A stretch of 64,000 nucleotides of DNA from Lutimonas zeaxanthinifaciens. GTDB lineage: Bacteria; Bacteroidota; Bacteroidia; Flavobacteriales; Flavobacteriaceae. Location: the NCBI RefSeq assembly GCF_030503675.1, contig NZ_CP129964.1, positions 1,178,001 to 1,242,000 of the forward strand, given 5' to 3'. The translations under genes and the position numbers were made by a program. The notes beneath the pieces are model-generated. The model worked only from the letters and a program-made list of their open reading frames with translations. It had not been told where the DNA came from and searched no databases. Below are positions 25,524 to 34,073 of this stretch, one piece after another (the first letter of the stretch is position 1; the number at the start of each line of letters is the position of its first letter).

Positions 25524-26459
25524 ATGGTAAGGAAACTTATTAAAATTAGTATCATTATTCTGATTTCTGTTAGTTGCTACAGTCAGAACAAAATACATTT
25601 TACACCTAATTTCATTGAATCTAAAGAGAGTACTCATAAAATTCCGAAAGATCAAGACTATACTTTTGGATATTTAGAAGTTTTAGAAAATAGAGCCAAA
25701 CCTGACGGTAATACGATAAAATTACCAATATATATTTTTAAAAGCCGAAGCAAAAACCCAAAACCTGACCCGATTATTTACACGGTGGGAGGACCTGGTT
25801 ATACTTCTATGCGTGCATCAAAGTATATGAAATACTATAAGTATCTTGATGATCGAGATTTTATTTTATTTGAGCAAAGAGGTACTCAATATGCAAAGCC
25901 GAGTTTAGACTGTCCTGAATGGGCAAACGCAGTGTATGAATCTAATCTTCCAAATTTTGATTCTTCCAAAACTGATAGTCTTTTTCAAATGGCAGCCAAA
26001 CAGTGCAACGAAAGATTACGGCAAAATGGAATTGACCTAAACTATTACACAACAAACCAAATTGCTGCCGATATAATAGACTTAATAAGTGTATTGGGAA
26101 TTCAAGAGTATAATTTACTTACCATGTCCTATAGTACTAAAATTGGACAGGTTTTAATACGAGATTATCCTGATAAAGTTAGAAGTGTAGTCATGGATTC
26201 ACCGCTTCCTTTAGAAGTTAATTATGATGAAGAAAGCGTGAAGAATCTTCTGGAGTCTTTAGATAAATTACTATCTGATTGTGAAACAGATACTGACTGT
26301 GGTGATGCCTTTCCGAATATTAAAAGTCGCTTCCTCAAATTTCTGGAAGAGAAGACAAACAATCCACTTGAAGTAAAAGTAGAAAATCCAAAAAGTGGCG
26401 AACTGGAAAGTTTTTATCTCAAAGGGAAAGACTTGATAAACGTATTCTCCTCAGCTTAA
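25524..26459 (+). pseudogene. Truncated alpha/beta hydrolase (TAP/proline iminopeptidase-like), C-terminus missing
   Basis: A 311-residue frame with a signal peptide (ends CYSQ). YTVGGPGYTSMRA is the oxyanion GGPG region and FILFEQRGTQYAKPSLDCPE follows. LLTMSYSTKIGQVL sits where the nucleophile elbow G-x-S-Y-G is expected, with Thr in place of the usual Gly. The frame stops at DLINVFSSA, before the region that normally carries the catalytic Asp and His (whole proteins are about 450-500 residues). No continuation is seen in any nearby frame. It is probably inactive. Confidence 0.65.
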
Positions 26460-26620
26460 AAGTTTGGAGGCAAACAAATAAACTATTCTCAAAACTATAT
26501 ATGGATTAACAGCCCCCTGTGCGATGCTAGGCTTCATAGACTAATCTTTGTATGCAATTTAAATAGTATCTTTTGTAGCATTAAGTCTTTAATGTCGTCC
26601 TAAATGAAACAAAGAACAAA

Positions 26621-27742
26621 ATGAATATAAAACTAATACTATTGGCAGTAGTTTGCATGTTTGCAACAGCATGTCAGAATCAAAAAAAGAATTCTCAGAA
26701 AAGTGTTGAAAACATAAAGTTGGAGAATCAATTTGAATTGCCAGATAGTTTATCTACCAGCAGAATTTCTTTTGTCCTAAATCTAAAAAAATCTGTTGCT
26801 GAAAAATCTTGGCTTGACTTTGGCAAAAAAAGAACTGAAGGAACCTTAATTTACTTCGATGGTGATAAATCAGAAGTATTCTTTCCAGGCCCTCAGATAT
26901 TCAGAAGATTACATGACTATGATAAATTTACTGATGATTACTTGTTAACAGAAAGGACTGACAGCTTTCCTTATCATATGGAAGTTATGATCAGTTTCAA
27001 CGAAAAGGATTCTTTAGAATTCTTCTATAAAAACCCTGTAGAACAATATTCTTCGGTAGAAGAAATTGAAAAATATATTCCTTCCGTTGTAAGCACTGAA
27101 ATGTGGTCAACCATGGTTGTTCATGAAATGTTCCATCACTTTCAATACAACAATGAAAATTTTGTAAAATACGCTGAATCCGAAATTGGAATTTTGCCTT
27201 TTGACTCCAGAAACTTGGTAGCACTATGCCAGGAAGATGAGCAATTCTTAACCCTTATTCAAAGTGAAAATAAAATTCTTATGGAAGCCATTTCAGAAGG
27301 CAATAAAAATAATCGTAACGCTTTAATTTCATCTTATCTGGATAAGAGAGAAAATAGAATCACTAAGTATGGCTCAGAATATCCACATCTTGAACAGGTA
27401 GAAAACTATTACATTATACAAGAAGGATCGGCTCGATATATTGAGTATCAAAGCATGTTTATGCTTAAAAGATACTTCAATAATTCTGATGCTCCAACCA
27501 TCCTAAATGATCCAAAGTTTAATTCTTTTTTGGAATTTGAAGAAATTGATATGGAAAATAGTGATTTTAATTACCTAGTCTATGCCGGTCCAACTGACTA
27601 TCACTATACTATCGGCTTCAATACAATGCGCCTTTTAGATAAACTGAAAATTGAATACAAAAAAGATTTACTCGATAATCCAGAAAAAGGGTTGCATCAA
27701 TATTTAGCGGATTATATAAATAGTTTGCCTCACAAACCCTAA
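26621..27742 (+). CDS. Putative HExxH metallopeptidase lipoprotein (second copy)
   Basis: A 373-residue protein with lipobox ATAC (Cys18). Central STMVVHEMFHHFQYN is an HExxH motif. Later QEGSARYIEYQ offers the third ligand Glu, and YHYTIGFNTMRLL closes the domain. It is paralogous to the gene at 8442: both share an N-terminal AEKSWLDFGKK / AQKYWPDFGTS segment, the HExxH helix, EGxARYxE and a YxYxIGxN block in the same order. Active-site chemistry is inferred from motifs; I do not recognise a named family. Confidence 0.6.
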   Translation: MNIKLILLAVVCMFATACQNQKKNSQKSVENIKLENQFELPDSLSTSRISFVLNLKKSVAEKSWLDFGKKRTEGTLIYFDGDKSEVFFPGPQIFRRLHDYDKFTDDYLLTERTDSFPYHMEVMISFNEKDSLEFFYKNPVEQYSSVEEIEKYIPSVVSTEMWSTMVVHEMFHHFQYNNENFVKYAESEIGILPFDSRNLVALCQEDEQFLTLIQSENKILMEAISEGNKNNRNALISSYLDKRENRITKYGSEYPHLEQVENYYIIQEGSARYIEYQSMFMLKRYFNNSDAPTILNDPKFNSFLEFEEIDMENSDFNYLVYAGPTDYHYTIGFNTMRLLDKLKIEYKKDLLDNPEKGLHQYLADYINSLPHKP

Positions 27743-27770
27743 ACCGCAATAAAAAGAAATTTAACCAATT

Positions 27771-27780
27771 GTTAGCCTTC
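27771..27780 (+). repeat. S15: isolated R'-type box
   Basis: AATTGTTAGCCTTC, with GTTAGCC at 27771-27777, resembles the right end of a site and the start of a cassette (compare GTTAGCCTTCATT at S7). No good left half is visible. Confidence 0.35.
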
Positions 27781-27890
27781 AACTTGAATTAAAACCAAAC
27801 CCTTATCAACAAATTCAATAGAACACTGTAACATAATTGAAAACTGACAGACTTATTCATCATCAATCAGTCAATCAATCAGTCACAAAA

Positions 27891-29366
27891 ATGAGGTTAT
27901 CTATTAAATTACTATGTTTTGTTTTCATTACTTTTTCAACATTAAATACTTTTACTCAAAACACTGATAATGAACTATTTGATAGAATTGACTCCTATTT
28001 GGAGTCAAGTGTAACAAATGGGTTTTCCGGAGTGGTTCTCGTTTCTAAAAAGGGAGAAATTATTTTATCTAAAGGATATGGATGGGCAGATAGGGAAAAC
28101 AAAATACCCAACTCACCATCAACAGTTTTTAACATTGGTTCTGTAACTAAGCAATTTACGGCATCTGCCATTTTAAAACTTGTAGAACAAGGAAAAATTA
28201 AAACATCCGATAAAATAAGTTTATATTTTGCCCAAACACCTATCGACAAAAGTGAGATAACTATTCATCAGTTATTGACTCATACATCTGGAATTTCTGA
28301 AAGAACGGGAGGTTTTAGATATGATGAAGCAAGTAAAGAACAGTTTTTAATAGAATTTTTTGAATCAGAATTACAATCTAAACCTGGAACAAAGTACCAA
28401 TATGCAAATGCTAACTACATTATGCTAACCGCTATATTAGAATTGATTTCAGGACAAACGTATGGTTCTTTTCTAAATGACTATTTATTTGAACCTTCTC
28501 AAATGAAAAGCACAGGATACAAATCTATCACGTTTAATACAGAAAGGCTTGCACATGGATACTACTATGATAGAAATGATGAGAAATGGACAGATTGGGG
28601 AACAACCCAGCAACATCTTCCTTACAATAATAAACACTGGTACAGTATTGGAAAGGGAGACATTCATTCCACCATAGAAGATCTGTATAAATGGCATATT
28701 GCTTTAAAAAACGACATTGTTTTAACATCAGAAACAAAGGAAATCCAAGAAACACCTTATGTAGCCGAAAATGATGAAATGACCTCATATTATGGCTATG
28801 GTTGGGCAATATCTCATAGTGACAGAGACACCAAAATCGTTGCTCATAATGGTAGTAACGGATTATATTTTGCAGATTTTGTTCGATTTACAGATGATGA
28901 GGTGGTTGTTATATACATAACAAATGCGTTTTTAGGAAGTGGTTCAGAAAATGTTGCCCAAGAAATTGGTAAAATGATTTTTGATTCAAATTATAGGGCA
29001 ACACCAATTTCCAAGAACGTTTATGAATTAATTCATGAATTTATGAAAATGAATCCATCTGTAAATGCGGAAAAATTACCAGATTTTTTAAAAAAAGAAC
29101 TTAATTATCAATTTAACGACCATGCCGTACTAAATAGACTTGGATATAGCAAGTTGAAAAAAGAAGACAAACCTGACTGGGCGTTAGAACTATTTAAACT
29201 TAATGTGAAGTTATTCCCTGAAGATGGCAATTTATGGGATTCTCTTGGTGAAGCTTACTTAAAATATGACAAAATGGAAGAAGCCATAATGAGTTACACA
29301 AAAGCGGTGCAATTAGGTAATGAAGGCTCAAAGGAAACATTGAATGAATTGTTAAAAAAAGAATAG
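27891..29366 (+). CDS. Beta-lactamase class C-like serine hydrolase with TPR tail
   Basis: About 491 residues. I chose the ATG at 27891 (signal peptide ending TFTQ) over the upstream TTG at 27837. Motifs run in the expected order: IGSVTKQFTASAI (Ser-x-x-Lys), YQYANANYIMLTA (Tyr-x-Asn) and KIVAHNGSNG (His-x-Gly type). Residues after ~370 have TPR-like helices (DGNLWDSLGEAYLKYDKMEEAIMSY). The family includes esterases, D-aminopeptidases and penicillin-recognising proteins. It is most likely a periplasmic or secreted hydrolase, not a drug-resistance enzyme. Confidence 0.8.
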   Translation: MRLSIKLLCFVFITFSTLNTFTQNTDNELFDRIDSYLESSVTNGFSGVVLVSKKGEIILSKGYGWADRENKIPNSPSTVFNIGSVTKQFTASAILKLVEQGKIKTSDKISLYFAQTPIDKSEITIHQLLTHTSGISERTGGFRYDEASKEQFLIEFFESELQSKPGTKYQYANANYIMLTAILELISGQTYGSFLNDYLFEPSQMKSTGYKSITFNTERLAHGYYYDRNDEKWTDWGTTQQHLPYNNKHWYSIGKGDIHSTIEDLYKWHIALKNDIVLTSETKEIQETPYVAENDEMTSYYGYGWAISHSDRDTKIVAHNGSNGLYFADFVRFTDDEVVVIYITNAFLGSGSENVAQEIGKMIFDSNYRATPISKNVYELIHEFMKMNPSVNAEKLPDFLKKELNYQFNDHAVLNRLGYSKLKKEDKPDWALELFKLNVKLFPEDGNLWDSLGEAYLKYDKMEEAIMSYTKAVQLGNEGSKETLNELLKKE

Positions 29367-29377
29367 AGTGAAATACT

Positions 29378-29474
29378 GTTGCCAACAACAGCTATAAACG
29401 GCAGATCAATTTAATTCAACTACCAATAAATTAGTCTATAAAAGGGCTAATTATTATCGCTTATCATGTTGTGC
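29378..29474 (+). repeat. S16: attC-like site
   Basis: Left box TGCCAAC with AACAGCTATAAACGG; the right side carries ATCGCTTATCAT and box GTTGTGC (29468-29474). It is 97 bp long. Together with S17 it fills much of the gene-free stretch 29367-29923. Confidence 0.5.
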
Positions 29475-29545
29475 GTCATTAAAATCATCGAAAAAGTATA
29501 AAACAACGGTACTGCAAACTCAAAAAACGGATTTAAAAATAACTA

Positions 29546-29675
29546 CCTAAAACAAAGTCTATATACAATAGCGGTTTGAGTACTTCATCGATCCGCTATT
29601 CATTAAATTAATGTAAATTGTTATCCGAAAAGTAGTTGTGTAAAATCCGATACTGCTTATACCCAACGCTGAAAC
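29546..29675 (+). repeat. S17: attC-like site, variant B, outer boxes eroded
   Basis: The interior closely follows S6 (TATATACAATAGCGGTTTGAG...AAAATCCGATACTGCTTATACCC). The left box CTAAAAC and right end CGCTGAAAC are weak. The remaining bases to 29923 show no gene or structure I can name. Confidence 0.5.
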
Positions 29676-29923
29676 CCCTTAATTAGAAGTCAATCTAAAA
29701 GGAGGCGAGTCAAGATCAAGGCAGCGTGGGGTAGTCAAAGTTGATAAAAACAAAGGTGACGTCCTGCATTAGGGATGTTAATAAGATGTTTTACCAAATA
29801 GGTGGATTTTCAAAAAAGGCTTATGTTATATAATTTGCTTTATGCTACTGAAACTAATCATGTTGTTCATATAGGGAATAACTTCTTTAAATCTTAATAA
29901 AATAATACTAACTCGATAAAATT

Positions 29924-31867
29924 ATGTATAAATCAATATCCATACTTTTTGGGCTTTCACTGCTTACTTCCTGCATTCAAACCAATAAAAAAAAGGAAGT
30001 AACTCAATATTCAGAATTATTGAGTGAAAAGTCTCAAGTCTTAGTTGAAAAAGAAGGTGTAACATTCAGAGATTTAAACAGCAACGGGAAATTAGATATT
30101 TACGAAGATATCAATCAAGATATTCAAGCCAGGACTGAAGATCTGTTAAGTCGAATGACTTTGGAAGAAAAGGCGGGTATGATGTTCATTAATGGAGCAC
30201 CGGTTAGCAAAGATGCGAAACCAGATGGCAAAGAAGGTCTTGAGGGTCCTGCGTCACGAATGGCATCTGTCGTCGAAAATATGGACAATCTTAAAATGAC
30301 ACATTTTAATATTTGGAGCATTCCAGCTGATCTAAATATTTTTGCAAAATGGTACAATAATACGCAACAAGTCGCTGAAAAAACAAGATTGGGAATTCCA
30401 GTTACAATCGCTTCAGACCCAAGACACCACTTCAGTAACACAATTTTTTCATTGAGTGCACAAGGTTTTGCTCAATTTTGTGAAATGCCAGGATTTGCCG
30501 CTATTGGAGACGAAAACCTGGTGGCTGAATTTGCAAATATCGTCCGTGAAGAATATCTGGCAATTGGAATTAGAGAGGCCTTACATCCGCAAATTGACTT
30601 AGCTACTGAACCACGTTGGTCAAGGATTAGTGGAAACTTTAGTGAAGATGCTGAACTAACGGCTCGATTGGTCAAACCTTATATACGTGGTTTGCAAGGA
30701 GAAGAACTGAGTAATGGTGTGGCTTGTATGACGAAACACTTCCCCGGAGGCGGACCACAAAAAGAAGGTTTAGATCCACATTTTTCATTTCAAAAAGGAC
30801 AAATATATCCCGGCGATAATTTTGACTATCATCTTATTCCCTTCGAGGCTGCTTTTGAAGTCAATACGGCTGCCATTATGCCTTATTATGGCATACCGAC
30901 GGACCAAACGGACGAGAACGTGGCAATGGCTTATAACAAAACCATTATTACTACTTTGTTGAGAGAAAAATATAAATATGATGGTGTCGTTTGCACCGAT
31001 TGGGGCTTGATTACCGACAGACCTATGGGGCCTGATGTGGTTTGGAAAGCTAGGGCATGGGGGGTGGAAGATTTAAGTGCCGCCGAGCGAGCTTTAAAAA
31101 TTATTGAAGCTGGTTGTGACCAATTTGGTGGTGAGAACAGACCGGAGTTGATTGTTCAATTAGTCAAAGAAGGCAAATTGACTGAAAAACGCATTGATGT
31201 TTCTGTAAGACGTTTGTTAAATCAAAAGTTCCAATTAGGTTTGTTTGACAATCCTTTTGTTGATGAAACGAAAGTCAATGAAGTTTTTGGCAAAGAATCA
31301 TCAATAGCATTAGGAGAGAAAACGCAAAAAATCTCAATGACACTTTTAAAAAATGATGAATCAACATTGCCTTTAGCACAAAAAAATGTTAAGGTATACA
31401 TTGAAAACATTGATAGTACAACGGTAGCTAATTATGCTGAAGTAGTTACAACACCAGAAGCAGCTGATATTGCGATTATCAGATTGAATACGCCTTGGTA
31501 TCCAGCGGAAACCAAGGTGCCTTTTGCAAAAAGTTTTCATCATGGTGATTTAAATTTTAAACATGAAGAAAAAAGTAGAATCTTAGAACTTTTAAATAAG
31601 GTACCAACAGTTGTTGATATTTATTTGGATAGACCTGCTGTCATTCCTGAAATTACTAGTGCGGCAAGGGCTCTGATTGCCAATTACGGTGCAAGTGATA
31701 AATCTGTTTGTGAAGTGCTTTTTGGAAATACCGCACCTCAAGGAAAATTACCTTTTGAGTTACCTTCGTCTATGAAAGAAGTAGAATACCAAAAAACTGA
31801 TATACCCTATGATAGCGAAAATCCGTTATTCCAATTTGGGTTTGGACTAGAGTATGAAAAGAATTAA
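29924..31867 (+). CDS. Glycoside hydrolase family 3 lipoprotein
   Basis: A 647-residue protein with lipobox LTSC (Cys16). Before the barrel, DLNSNGKLDIYED resembles a calcium-binding loop. The GH3 barrel follows: RTEDLLSRMTLEEKAGMMF, RLGIPVTIASDPRHH, MTKHFPGGGP and GVVCTDWG, the last holding the likely nucleophile Asp. The C-terminal sandwich domain (~480-640) carries SMTLLKNDESTLPL and RALIANYGASDKSVCEVLFG and ends FQFGFGLEYE, as GH3 enzymes do. Probably an exo-acting beta-glucosidase at the cell surface, possibly complementing the GH17 enzyme. Confidence 0.85.
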   Translation: MYKSISILFGLSLLTSCIQTNKKKEVTQYSELLSEKSQVLVEKEGVTFRDLNSNGKLDIYEDINQDIQARTEDLLSRMTLEEKAGMMFINGAPVSKDAKPDGKEGLEGPASRMASVVENMDNLKMTHFNIWSIPADLNIFAKWYNNTQQVAEKTRLGIPVTIASDPRHHFSNTIFSLSAQGFAQFCEMPGFAAIGDENLVAEFANIVREEYLAIGIREALHPQIDLATEPRWSRISGNFSEDAELTARLVKPYIRGLQGEELSNGVACMTKHFPGGGPQKEGLDPHFSFQKGQIYPGDNFDYHLIPFEAAFEVNTAAIMPYYGIPTDQTDENVAMAYNKTIITTLLREKYKYDGVVCTDWGLITDRPMGPDVVWKARAWGVEDLSAAERALKIIEAGCDQFGGENRPELIVQLVKEGKLTEKRIDVSVRRLLNQKFQLGLFDNPFVDETKVNEVFGKESSIALGEKTQKISMTLLKNDESTLPLAQKNVKVYIENIDSTTVANYAEVVTTPEAADIAIIRLNTPWYPAETKVPFAKSFHHGDLNFKHEEKSRILELLNKVPTVVDIYLDRPAVIPEITSAARALIANYGASDKSVCEVLFGNTAPQGKLPFELPSSMKEVEYQKTDIPYDSENPLFQFGFGLEYEKN

Positions 31868-31874
31868 AAACAGA

Positions 31875-32002
31875 CTATAACAATGGCTATAAGCAATTGC
31901 TTTTTCCCACCTACTTAGAAAATCTGAAGGAATTTCCAAAGTGGTGTCTGCATTTAAAGTTAGTTCTAACCAACACAATTGATCCTAGCCTCACCGTTGT
32001 AA
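31875..32002 (+). repeat. S18: attC-like site, long form
   Basis: Left box CTATAAC, arm AATGGCTATAAGCAATTGC, tip with GAAAATCTGAAGGAATTTCC, right arm CAATTGATCCTAGCC, right box GTTGTAA. Interior homologous to S1 and S5 with changed tip bases. Confidence 0.6.
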
Positions 32003-32028
32003 CAATTTTAAAAATACTGAAACAAAAA

Positions 32029-32250
32029 ATGAACTTGGAAAGTAATAAAGAAAATGCGATTAATTTTTATAAAACGGCCTACAAAGGGAATCCTAAAAAG
32101 GCGGTTGACCGTGCTACTAATGCCGGAGCTGAAGTACTGGCCCCTATTAGATTAGTACAAACAAATGGGATTGAGACAAAACAAGCATTTTTAAAAGGAC
32201 CTGACGGAGAAATTATTGAATTGATGCAAATAATTTCGGGGGATTTTTAA
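32029..32250 (+). pseudogene. Chimeric remnant: NTF2-like N-terminus joined to VOC/glyoxalase C-terminus
   Basis: A 73-residue frame starting at an ATG just after S18. Residues 1-23 (NKENAINFYKTAYKGNPKKAV) look like the N-terminal helix of SnoaL/NTF2-like proteins. From about residue 24 the sequence (RATNAGAEVLAPIRLV, KGPDGEIIELMQI) looks like the second half of a VOC domain. Neither domain is complete. Probably a fused deletion product; a functional small protein cannot be excluded. Confidence 0.5.
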
Positions 32251-32262
32251 AAAGAAAACTGT

Positions 32263-32300
32263 ACACAACAATGTATAAGAGTTATAAAAACGATCGCCAT
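32263..32300 (+). repeat. S19: left half of an attC-like site
   Basis: ACACAAC followed by AATGTATAAG, then sequence that does not form the usual right half. The next gene starts only 40 bases on. Confidence 0.4.
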
Positions 32301-32343
32301 TTACTAAAGGTTGGCGGCGATTAAAACGATAATATTTAAAAGT

Positions 32344-32898
32344 ATGGCAGTTAAGAATCAAGTTTTAGACATGACACCGCTTGGAATGATTTTTACTGTA
32401 GTGAAAGGTAAAGTAGATACAAACGGAAAGTCTCTAGACCTTAAATGGGAATTATTACCAAAGTGTAATATGAAAGATCCGCTGTATCATGTTCACCCTG
32501 AAGCCATTGAAACGTATCATATACTTGAAGGAGAAATGGAATTCTTTATCAAGGATAAGTGGGTAAAAGCGAAGAAAGGAGATAAACTAAAAGTAGATAT
32601 TGGGGTGAAACATGCATTCCGAAATCCTACTGATCAAATTGTGAAAGTCTATAATACTCATGAGCCTGCTTTGGACATGGAAGACTATTTTGAGGATGTC
32701 TGTAGAGTAGCTGAGCTGGCTAAAAATCCTAAGACAAGCAAAGTGAGTATGAAGAATATTAAGACTTTATTGCTTTTTGGTAAACTCATGAGTAATTACA
32801 GAAGAGAAATTATAGCTGTAAATCCACCCGATATTCTTGTTAGAACTTTAGGGGTTTTAGCGAATCTAATAGGAACAGCATATAAAAAAAGCAGCTAA
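32344..32898 (+). CDS. Cupin-domain protein
   Basis: About 184 residues from the ATG at 32344; a TTG extension upstream would read into S19 and is unlikely. The cupin motif 1 region is HVHPEAIETYHILEGEMEFFI and motif 2 is VKHAFRNPTDQIVKVYNTHEP, giving two or three His and a Glu for a metal site. A C-terminal helical tail of ~60 residues follows. Function unknown; substrate probably a small molecule. Between S19 and S20. Confidence 0.75.
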   Translation: MAVKNQVLDMTPLGMIFTVVKGKVDTNGKSLDLKWELLPKCNMKDPLYHVHPEAIETYHILEGEMEFFIKDKWVKAKKGDKLKVDIGVKHAFRNPTDQIVKVYNTHEPALDMEDYFEDVCRVAELAKNPKTSKVSMKNIKTLLLFGKLMSNYRREIIAVNPPDILVRTLGVLANLIGTAYKKSS

Positions 32899-32946
32899 CA
32901 ATGTATAAGCCGTATTAAAACGATCCCCCTATACTTACCGTTAGAG
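32892..32946 (+). repeat. S20: attC-like site, short form
   Basis: AGCTAAC, then AATGTATAAGCCG, loop TATTAAAACG, right arm CCCCTATAC and box GTTAGAG (32940-32946). Same short subfamily as S4 and S8; inner arm pairing is imperfect. Confidence 0.5.
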
Positions 32947-32963
32947 ACAAGAAGACGCTTTTT

Positions 32964-33398
32964 CTAAACTTTGATGATCATGTCAAAATCTGCTGCTGTT
33001 TCCATTACTTTTTTGATAATAGTGGGAGTAATAGATTCTAATTGTGCATTTTCTTTTTCAGCAGGGATTCCCATTTTATCAAAAAAGTCTCTAAAACCTT
33101 TAGGGCTATGAATATTTACCCATTTACAAATTGAATTGCTTTTATTTCCAAAAGTATGCAAAGTTTTTGGTGGAATATCAACTGACTCTCCTTCCTTAAC
33201 CTGGATCACCTCTCCATTTATGAAAAATTCCATTTCACCTTCTATTATTAAGAAAGATTCTTTGAAGCTATTATGTAAATGAGGTGGTGGACCCTGAACC
33301 TTAGGCGGAGTTTCGGCCATCATCATGTCATAATCACCTGAAGTATCATAAGTTGTTACTTTATGACCTAAAACCCATTTTGTATTGTCTGTTTTCAT
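32964..33398 (-). CDS. Cupin-domain protein, divergent from tetR-like gene
   Basis: A 144-residue protein, read leftward, and the only leftward gene in the first 50 kb. Cupin motif 1 is PPPHLHNSFKESFLIIEGEMEFF and motif 2 is PPKTLHTFGNKSNSICKWVNIHSP, with the usual His and Glu metal ligands. It is divergent from the TetR-type regulator, with 73 bases between start codons that hold two matching operator-like palindromes. It is therefore the probable target of that regulator. Confidence 0.75.
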   Translation of the reverse strand: MKTDNTKWVLGHKVTTYDTSGDYDMMMAETPPKVQGPPPHLHNSFKESFLIIEGEMEFFINGEVIQVKEGESVDIPPKTLHTFGNKSNSICKWVNIHSPKGFRDFFDKMGIPAEKENAQLESITPTIIKKVMETAADFDMIIKV

Positions 33399-33402
33399 TT
33401 TT

Positions 33403-33420
33403 ATGAGATTTGTGTCTCAC
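33403..33420. promoter_or_regulatory. Operator-like palindrome 1 (TetR-type), next to the cupin start
   Basis: ATGAGA-tttgtg-TCTCAC, 5 bases from the cupin start codon. Five of six arm positions match, and the site is nearly identical to palindrome 2. Confidence 0.6.
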
Positions 33421-33455
33421 AAAACTATATTATAATTTTGAAATATCCAAGTTTT

Positions 33456-33473
33456 ATGAGATATTTGTCTCAT
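33456..33473. promoter_or_regulatory. Operator-like palindrome 2 (TetR-type), overlapping the regulator start
   Basis: ATGAGA-tatttg-TCTCAT, a perfect 6+6 inverted repeat that runs into the start codon of the regulator. Two copies in one divergent promoter, 53 bases apart, strongly suggest repression of both genes. Confidence 0.65.
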
Positions 33474-34068
33474 GAAAAAAGAATATATCAAATCGGGCAG
33501 GGTAAATCAAAAATTAGAAACCAGAAGCAAAATTTTAACTAGTGCACAATACTACATAAATAACGGATTAGAATTTACGCTTGAAGATATTGCAAAAAAA
33601 TCTGGAATATCAAGAGCTACTATTTATCGTTATTATTCAAAAGTTGAAATTCTGGCAAATGAAGCTGGATTGGATTTAAATACAAAAAGCCCAGAAAATA
33701 TTATTGAAAACCTAAAAGAAAAAAATATTGAAGACATAATTCTAGGGATTCAACATTACTACAACAAACTAGCGATAGATCATGAGGGTGCATTCCGAAA
33801 ATATCTAAGTACAGTATTAACGTCAAATCCATCTGAATTAAAAAGAGGTGCGAGGCGAAAAAAAACGTTACAGCTTGCCTTTGAAAACGCATCTGTCCAA
33901 GCTCAAGAAAAAGAAAAATTAGTCAATTTATTTACGCTCTTAATGGGAATAGAACCACTAATAGTCACTAAAGATGTTTCTGGTTTAAATAATGATCAAT
34001 CCGTAGAAATTATGAAATGGGGTGTCCAATTAATTCTGAAGGGCTACTTTGAATCTAACAAAAAATAA
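33472..34068 (+). CDS. TetR/AcrR family transcriptional regulator
   Basis: A 198-residue protein. Residues ~12-60 form the TetR helix-turn-helix (RSKILTSAQYYINNGLEFTLEDIAKKSGIS, then RATIYRYYSKVEILANEA). The remaining helical part is the ligand-binding/dimer domain. It very likely autorepresses and represses the divergent cupin through the two palindromes in the shared promoter. The pair occupies one cassette-like unit between S20 and S21. Confidence 0.85.
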   Translation: MKKEYIKSGRVNQKLETRSKILTSAQYYINNGLEFTLEDIAKKSGISRATIYRYYSKVEILANEAGLDLNTKSPENIIENLKEKNIEDIILGIQHYYNKLAIDHEGAFRKYLSTVLTSNPSELKRGARRKKTLQLAFENASVQAQEKEKLVNLFTLLMGIEPLIVTKDVSGLNNDQSVEIMKWGVQLILKGYFESNKK

Positions 34069-34073
34069 TACCA

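Noticed and set aside
27891-29366. Serine hydrolase as an antibiotic-resistance beta-lactamase
   Set aside because: The motifs fit the broad class C-like serine hydrolase superfamily with a TPR tail, more typical of esterases or peptidases than AmpC.
31897-32028. Extension of the VOC-like frame upstream through S18
   Set aside because: The longer frame starts at a TTG inside the site and encodes no recognisable protein; the ATG at 32029 is the better start.
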